From CAVZQN01 sp963837395 (GTDB lineage Bacteria; Acidobacteriota; HRBIN11; JAKEFK01), in NCBI GenBank assembly GCA_963837395.1, contig CAWINI010000003.1, positions 434,001-498,000 of the forward strand: 64,000 bases of DNA, given 5' to 3'. The notes beneath the pieces were generated by a model that saw only the letters and a program-made list of their open reading frames with translations, searched no databases and was not told the origin of the DNA. Below, one piece after another: positions 60,823-64,000 of the stretch (the first letter of the stretch is position 1; each line of letters begins with the position of its first letter). A program made the position numbers and the translations under genes.

Positions 60823-61457
60823 TTTGATATGTGCGTTAATTTCTTTTGAATCAATCCCAGTACACCATCTGCAAACAGTGCAAGAATTGCGGATGGAATT
60901 GCACCTGCCAGAATCAATGTGTGATCTAACATAGATATGCCACGGAAAATGTACATGCCTAATCCGCCGGCGCCAGTAAGTGCAGCGATAGTCGCAATGC
61001 CGATCGATAAGACCATTGCCACACGAATTCCCGCAAAAATAACTCCGGCTGCAAGGGGAAGTTCAACCTGGGTAAGTAACTGGCTATCGTTCATTCCCAT
61101 TCCGCGTCCTGCTTCAATTACTGCGCGATCGATTCCATTAATTCCGGCATAGGTACTGCGAATCAAGGGAAGCAAAGAATACAATGACAATGCAACGATT
61201 GCACTTCGCGAGCCAATCCCACCAATAAAAGGCAACGGCACCAAAAATCCAAGCAAAGCAAGTGATGGAATCGTTTGTACAATGTTTGCGATTCCTAATA
61301 TAGGTCTACTTAAGTGCGGACGCCGTGTTAGTAAAATGCCAGTTGGAATTCCGATTGCACATCCAATTAATGTTGATATCACCGCTAGAAACAAATGTTG
61401 CAAGGTATAGGAAAGCAGTTCGCTGAAATTTGATTGGAGAAAATTAACGAAACTCAA
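60819..61457 (-). CDS. OpuC-type ABC transporter permease
   Basis: 212 residues, five to six membrane helices, with the permease EAA loop AVIEAGRGMGMNDSQLL that docks on the ATPase and the segment GIANIVQTIPSLALLGFL typical of ProW/OpuCB. It overlaps both neighbours by four bases (ATGA). It forms the channel for the betaine/choline-type solute delivered by the lipoprotein. Confidence 0.9.
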   Translation of the reverse strand: MSFVNFLQSNFSELLSYTLQHLFLAVISTLIGCAIGIPTGILLTRRPHLSRPILGIANIVQTIPSLALLGFLVPLPFIGGIGSRSAIVALSLYSLLPLIRSTYAGINGIDRAVIEAGRGMGMNDSQLLTQVELPLAAGVIFAGIRVAMVLSIGIATIAALTGAGGLGMYIFRGISMLDHTLILAGAIPSAILALFADGVLGLIQKKLTHISK

Positions 61458-62218
61458 TTGGCTTTACCAGCGTCTGTATACTTCAAAAATTCTTCAACCG
61501 AACTTCGGAATGAATGAATTAACGGATGATTCGAACTGATCATTTTTTCGCGACCATCCAATTCCATAAGACTGCCTGATTCCATAACACCGATGCGATC
61601 ACCTAACAAAAATGCTTCAGGAACATCATGTGTGACAAATATGACTGTCTTCTTTAATGTTTTCTGTAATGCATGAAATTGCATCTGCAGATCAGAACGC
61701 GTAATCGGATCAAGCGCACCAAACGGTTCGTCCATCAATAACAAAGGAGGATCGGCAGCAAGCGCGCGTGCAACTCCGATGCGCTGACGCTGACCACCTG
61801 AGAGTTCCGACGGATATCTATCAGCAAAAGCCGCTGGATCCAGATCCACAAGCTTCATCACTTCGCGGTAACGATCTTCGATTCGCGATGATTGCCAGTT
61901 CAACAACGATGGAACCAATGCAACATTTCTGCGGATTTTAAAGTGCGGAAACAAACCGATTTCCTGAATCACGTATCCAATTCGTCTGCGCAACTCAATC
62001 GGATCCCAATCAGAAACGGAACGGCCATCAACGACTATATTTCCTGAAGTTGCATCCAGCAGACGGTTTACAAGTTTTAGAGTCGTTGTTTTACCTGATC
62101 CGCTTCGGCCCAGCAGTACTAGCGTTTCGCCTTCGTTTACTGAAAAGCTGAGATCATGAACGAGTTCGGCGTTTTGCACACGGCAGGCGACATTTTCAAA
62201 CCGAACGGCATCTACCAC
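61454..62218 (-). CDS. OpuC-type ABC transporter ATP-binding protein
   Basis: 254 residues. Walker A GRSGSGKTT, Q loop VIQEIGLFPHF, signature LSGGQRQRIG, Walker B LLLMDEPFGALD and switch His in FVTHD. The Q-loop and FPHF pattern match the ProV/OpuCA group; the C-terminal CBS pair found in many of them is absent. The GTG start at 62218 has its Shine-Dalgarno (GGAGGGGGA) supplied by the repeat that begins at 62213. First gene of the transporter transcript. Confidence 0.9.
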   Translation of the reverse strand: MVDAVRFENVACRVQNAELVHDLSFSVNEGETLVLLGRSGSGKTTTLKLVNRLLDATSGNIVVDGRSVSDWDPIELRRRIGYVIQEIGLFPHFKIRRNVALVPSLLNWQSSRIEDRYREVMKLVDLDPAAFADRYPSELSGGQRQRIGVARALAADPPLLLMDEPFGALDPITRSDLQMQFHALQKTLKKTVIFVTHDVPEAFLLGDRIGVMESGSLMELDGREKMISSNHPLIHSFRSSVEEFLKYTDAGKAN

Positions 62219-62256
62219 TCCCCCTCCTTGGATAAGGAGGGGGTTTGGGGGTGGTT
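62213..62256. repeat. CCCCCTCCTTGGATAAGGAGGGGG repeat, left copy
   Basis: Hairpin CCCCCTCCTT-gga-TAAGGAGGGGG followed by GGGGGTGGTTT. It is inverted relative to the copy at 62399-62440 and overlaps the start region of the ABC ATPase gene. Confidence 0.8.
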
Positions 62257-62370
62257 TGATAGAATCATCTTCAATACCGCATCAATGCTTTCTGTAATAT
62301 TTCCATTCGTAAATCGCAACAATATAACTCCAAGGGCTCTCAGATATTCTTCCTTTTGTCTTTTTATTTA
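62225..62370 (-). pseudogene. DUF559-domain protein remnant
   Basis: The minus strand between the two repeats encodes RQKEEYLRALGVILLRFTNG then NITESIDAVLKMIL, matching the C-terminal end of DUF559 (very-short-patch-repair-endonuclease-like) proteins, which read about KYLESLGYKVLRFWNNEV. The frame has a stop before this and no start, so only about the last 35 residues remain. The right end of the peptide reads into the repeat (PSLSKEG). A remnant of a repeat-flanked gene. Confidence 0.6.
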
Positions 62371-62398
62371 GACTCGATTGAATGTCCTTACCATAAAA

Positions 62399-62440
62399 TC
62401 AACCACCCCTTTCATCCCCTCCTTATCCAAGGAGGGGAAA
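62399..62440. repeat. CCCCTCCTTATCCAAGGAGGGG repeat, right copy
   Basis: AATCAACCACCCC...CCCCTCCTTATCCAAGGAGGGG, the inverted partner of the 62213-62256 repeat; the same element is also at 53146-53186. Confidence 0.8.
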
Positions 62441-62472
62441 CCCGTGGTATGCACTTCTCAAATGAACCATTT

Positions 62473-62901
62473 TTATTTTTTCTTTTGGTGCGGTTTCTGC
62501 GCCGGTGCTGATGGTTGTGGCGTTAAAGGCGTAGTAAAAAGACTTAAAAGCAAACCTAAAACAAACAACAATCCACCAATAGGAACTAAAAACACACCAA
62601 CAAAAGGATCAATTTCTGTGGTAACAATTCCGCCTAAGAAAAATCCAACCGGCATGAGAAGCGCTCCAATAAACATCATGTTTTCATGTTGTTTCTTCGC
62701 AATTCCGCGAAAGTGAACATACGCTAGAAACACTAAAGTCATCAGCGTTCCATGAGTATGAGCGAGACGCCACATTTCACGGCGGATTGGATTAGATAAA
62801 TAAAAAAGCTGTTTCATTCCCATGAATGAATCCAGTAATAATCCGAAGAAAATCCACAAACAAATCCATGCAAAACAAAATTGTGTCCTTGTAAACTTCA
62901 T
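62473..62901 (-). CDS. four-helix membrane protein coupled to a multihaem cytochrome
   Basis: 142 residues with four membrane helices (FCFAWICLWIFFGLLLDSF, THGTLMTLVFLAYVHF, MFIGALLMPVGFFLGGI and FLVPIGGLLFVLGLLLSLF). Two histidines in RLAHTHGT sit at the edge of helix 2 and could bind haem or metal; this is inference. A proline/lysine-rich tail ends the protein. The ATG overlaps the stop of the cytochrome gene (ATGA), so it may be its membrane partner. Family not recognised. Confidence 0.65.
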   Translation of the reverse strand: MKFTRTQFCFAWICLWIFFGLLLDSFMGMKQLFYLSNPIRREMWRLAHTHGTLMTLVFLAYVHFRGIAKKQHENMMFIGALLMPVGFFLGGIVTTEIDPFVGVFLVPIGGLLFVLGLLLSLFTTPLTPQPSAPAQKPHQKKK

Positions 62902-64000
62902 TCCCCAAACTCAAATGCTTCATCAGTTGTTGTTGTTTTCAATCGATCCAGATCATGAGAAATAATATTTTGTGTAGCAAGAAAAGACTTCCAATCGGAT
63001 GGTAAGGGGAAACTTTGATGATACCGGGCTTCGAGCGCATCCGTAGCAAATGTATTCACAATATAAAATGCATCATCCAATCCAGCACTGTAAATATCCT
63101 CAAATCCTTTCAAGTCAGATTTTTTTGCGTGATCGAGCAAGACCGTTCGATACACGGCATCACCCGCAGCAAAACCACGAACAATTTCAGGTTCATCGAA
63201 TGTTGAATCACCGGATGGCAGTTCTTTGTTCCAAAGACGTCGATACTCAGCAATCGACCAATTCACACTTTTTTCAAGGTGACAGAGATTACATTCATTG
63301 GGCATATTGAAATTTACTGTACGAGCTGGATCTGGATTTCGAATCAAATGTGTCGGATGAAGAGTCATGACTCCATAAACAACATCCGGCATGTGGCAAG
63401 AATAACATGTGGTTGAAGCAACTTTATGTTTTGTATGTTTGACGATTGCTTCATCACTCCGATATTGTTCATGGCATCCAGTGCATGCCGCATTCGTTCG
63501 CATTTCAGGATTAATCATTCCCTTGGGATCACCACCGTGTGCATTGTGACAACTCTGACAGTTCATATCGGATGACTTTTGAAAACATTTGGATCCAAGA
63601 ATTCCCTGCAGCTCATATGCGGTTAGGCGCGGTGAATTGTCCTTCCAGAATCGTAAAGGGAATAACTCGCTCGATGGAGCAACAACATTCGGTTCTATCG
63701 GTTTATAAAATTCGAACAGATTCGCCGCCGGAACAAAGGGATCACCTTGCGTCATTATTTGCGCAATTCTGGTTAGCGGTTCAGGAAGGCGCTGTCCGTG
63801 ACATTGCCCACAAACTTGCACACTTCTCGTTTTATCTAATTTATTCGCATGCTGAATGGTGCGATCTTCATCACCTTTCAACTCCATATAGTATCTTCGA
63901 ATCGGATTGTGATTTACGCGTGCATGAACTTCTCCTGGACCATGACATTCTTCGCAAGCGATTCCGGTCTCTGCAACGTGCGATTGATACTGGTCGGTTT
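62898..64000 (-). CDS. multihaem c-type cytochrome (cytochrome c554/nitrite-reductase-like), 5' end outside the window
   Basis: Partial gene; the reading frame runs through the right edge of the window. Six CxxCH motifs are visible: CEECH (about 63940-63954), CGQCH, CQSCH, CTGCH, CYSCH and CNLCH, with HP/H-rich linkers such as NHNPIRRYYMEL and MTLHPTHLIRNPDPA providing distal His ligands. The spacing and the GIACEECHGPGEVHA block resemble cytochrome c554-type or octahaem families that pass electrons in the periplasm. Signal peptide would lie outside. The C-terminal 120 residues lack haem sites. Confidence 0.8.
   Translation of the reverse strand, partial: TDQYQSHVAETGIACEECHGPGEVHARVNHNPIRRYYMELKGDEDRTIQHANKLDKTRSVQVCGQCHGQRLPEPLTRIAQIMTQGDPFVPAANLFEFYKPIEPNVVAPSSELFPLRFWKDNSPRLTAYELQGILGSKCFQKSSDMNCQSCHNAHGGDPKGMINPEMRTNAACTGCHEQYRSDEAIVKHTKHKVASTTCYSCHMPDVVYGVMTLHPTHLIRNPDPARTVNFNMPNECNLCHLEKSVNWSIAEYRRLWNKELPSGDSTFDEPEIVRGFAAGDAVYRTVLLDHAKKSDLKGFEDIYSAGLDDAFYIVNTFATDALEARYHQSFPLPSDWKSFLATQNIISHDLDRLKTTTTDEAFEFGE

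Noticed and set aside
1..64000. Prophage or genomic island
   Set aside because: No integrase, phage structural genes, tRNA attachment site or toxin-antitoxin pair was found; gene content is ordinary chromosomal with scattered repeats.

Overview
The window is a mid-GC bacterial chromosome segment with a purely bacterial gene set. I favour Acidobacteriota with moderate confidence. The reasons are a Ser/Thr kinase fused to a TolB-like/TPR tail with a GAGGMGEV loop, an ElbD-like ether-lipid megasynthase, a split b-type cytochrome with a large multihaem c subunit, and dense families of short intergenic palindromic repeats. No tRNA, rRNA, CRISPR, integrase or intact transposase was seen. At least nine genes are broken by apparent one-base shifts, several at short homopolymers. 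These look more like residual assembly indels than decay, so paired fragments should be read as single genes.

Layout. 0.1-4.4 kb: large NtrY-like membrane sensor kinase (minus strand). 4.7-13.6 kb: PLP aminotransferase, two tiny proteins, an exported beta-propeller with Thr-Gln dipeptide repeats coupled to a PqqB-like MBL protein, a broken hypothetical gene, a methyltransferase, a winged-helix protein and an OapA/MepM-like M23 peptidase. 13.6-21.3 kb (minus): HAD phosphatase, Ffh, a cyclic-nucleotide-binding protein, RibBA, RibE, RibD, FtsY, a roadblock protein and a TPR lipoprotein, so both SRP GTPases flank riboflavin genes. 21.4-25.6 kb (minus): HD-GYP sensor, FHA-GAF-class III cyclase and PspA. 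25.9-32.3 kb (plus): a respiratory complex made of a Rieske protein, cytochrome b, a subunit IV-like protein, an octahaem cytochrome c, an overlooked 39-residue membrane protein and a HEAT-repeat membrane protein.

32.3-43.1 kb: DinB-like protein, GT39/83-type glycosyltransferase carrying an in-frame palindromic repeat, HAD-IB phosphatase, LarA-like protein, FHA-GAF histidine kinase, two small envelope proteins, AraC regulator, exported DJ-1/PfpI protein and HtrA protease. 43.2-49.5 kb: a 1459-residue reductase/AMP-ligase/carrier/acyltransferase protein directly coupled to an SDR, with a convergent YegS-like lipid kinase; this is the best candidate for a distinctive system (ether-lipid formation). 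49.5-58.6 kb: Ser/Thr kinase operon, RemA-like protein, FolB, an aconitase-family protein with the swivel domain first, an aldehyde dehydrogenase and an exported M20 amidohydrolase. 58.8-62.2 kb (minus): a Rieske oxygenase resembling choline/carnitine monooxygenases beside an OpuC-type betaine/choline ABC transporter. 62.2-64.0 kb: a DUF559 remnant between inverted repeats, a small membrane protein and a multihaem cytochrome running off the right edge.

Regulatory features: several genes have a -10-like hexamer 6-8 bases before the start and no Shine-Dalgarno sequence, suggesting leaderless transcripts. Three long hexamer-based palindromes each abut a start codon.
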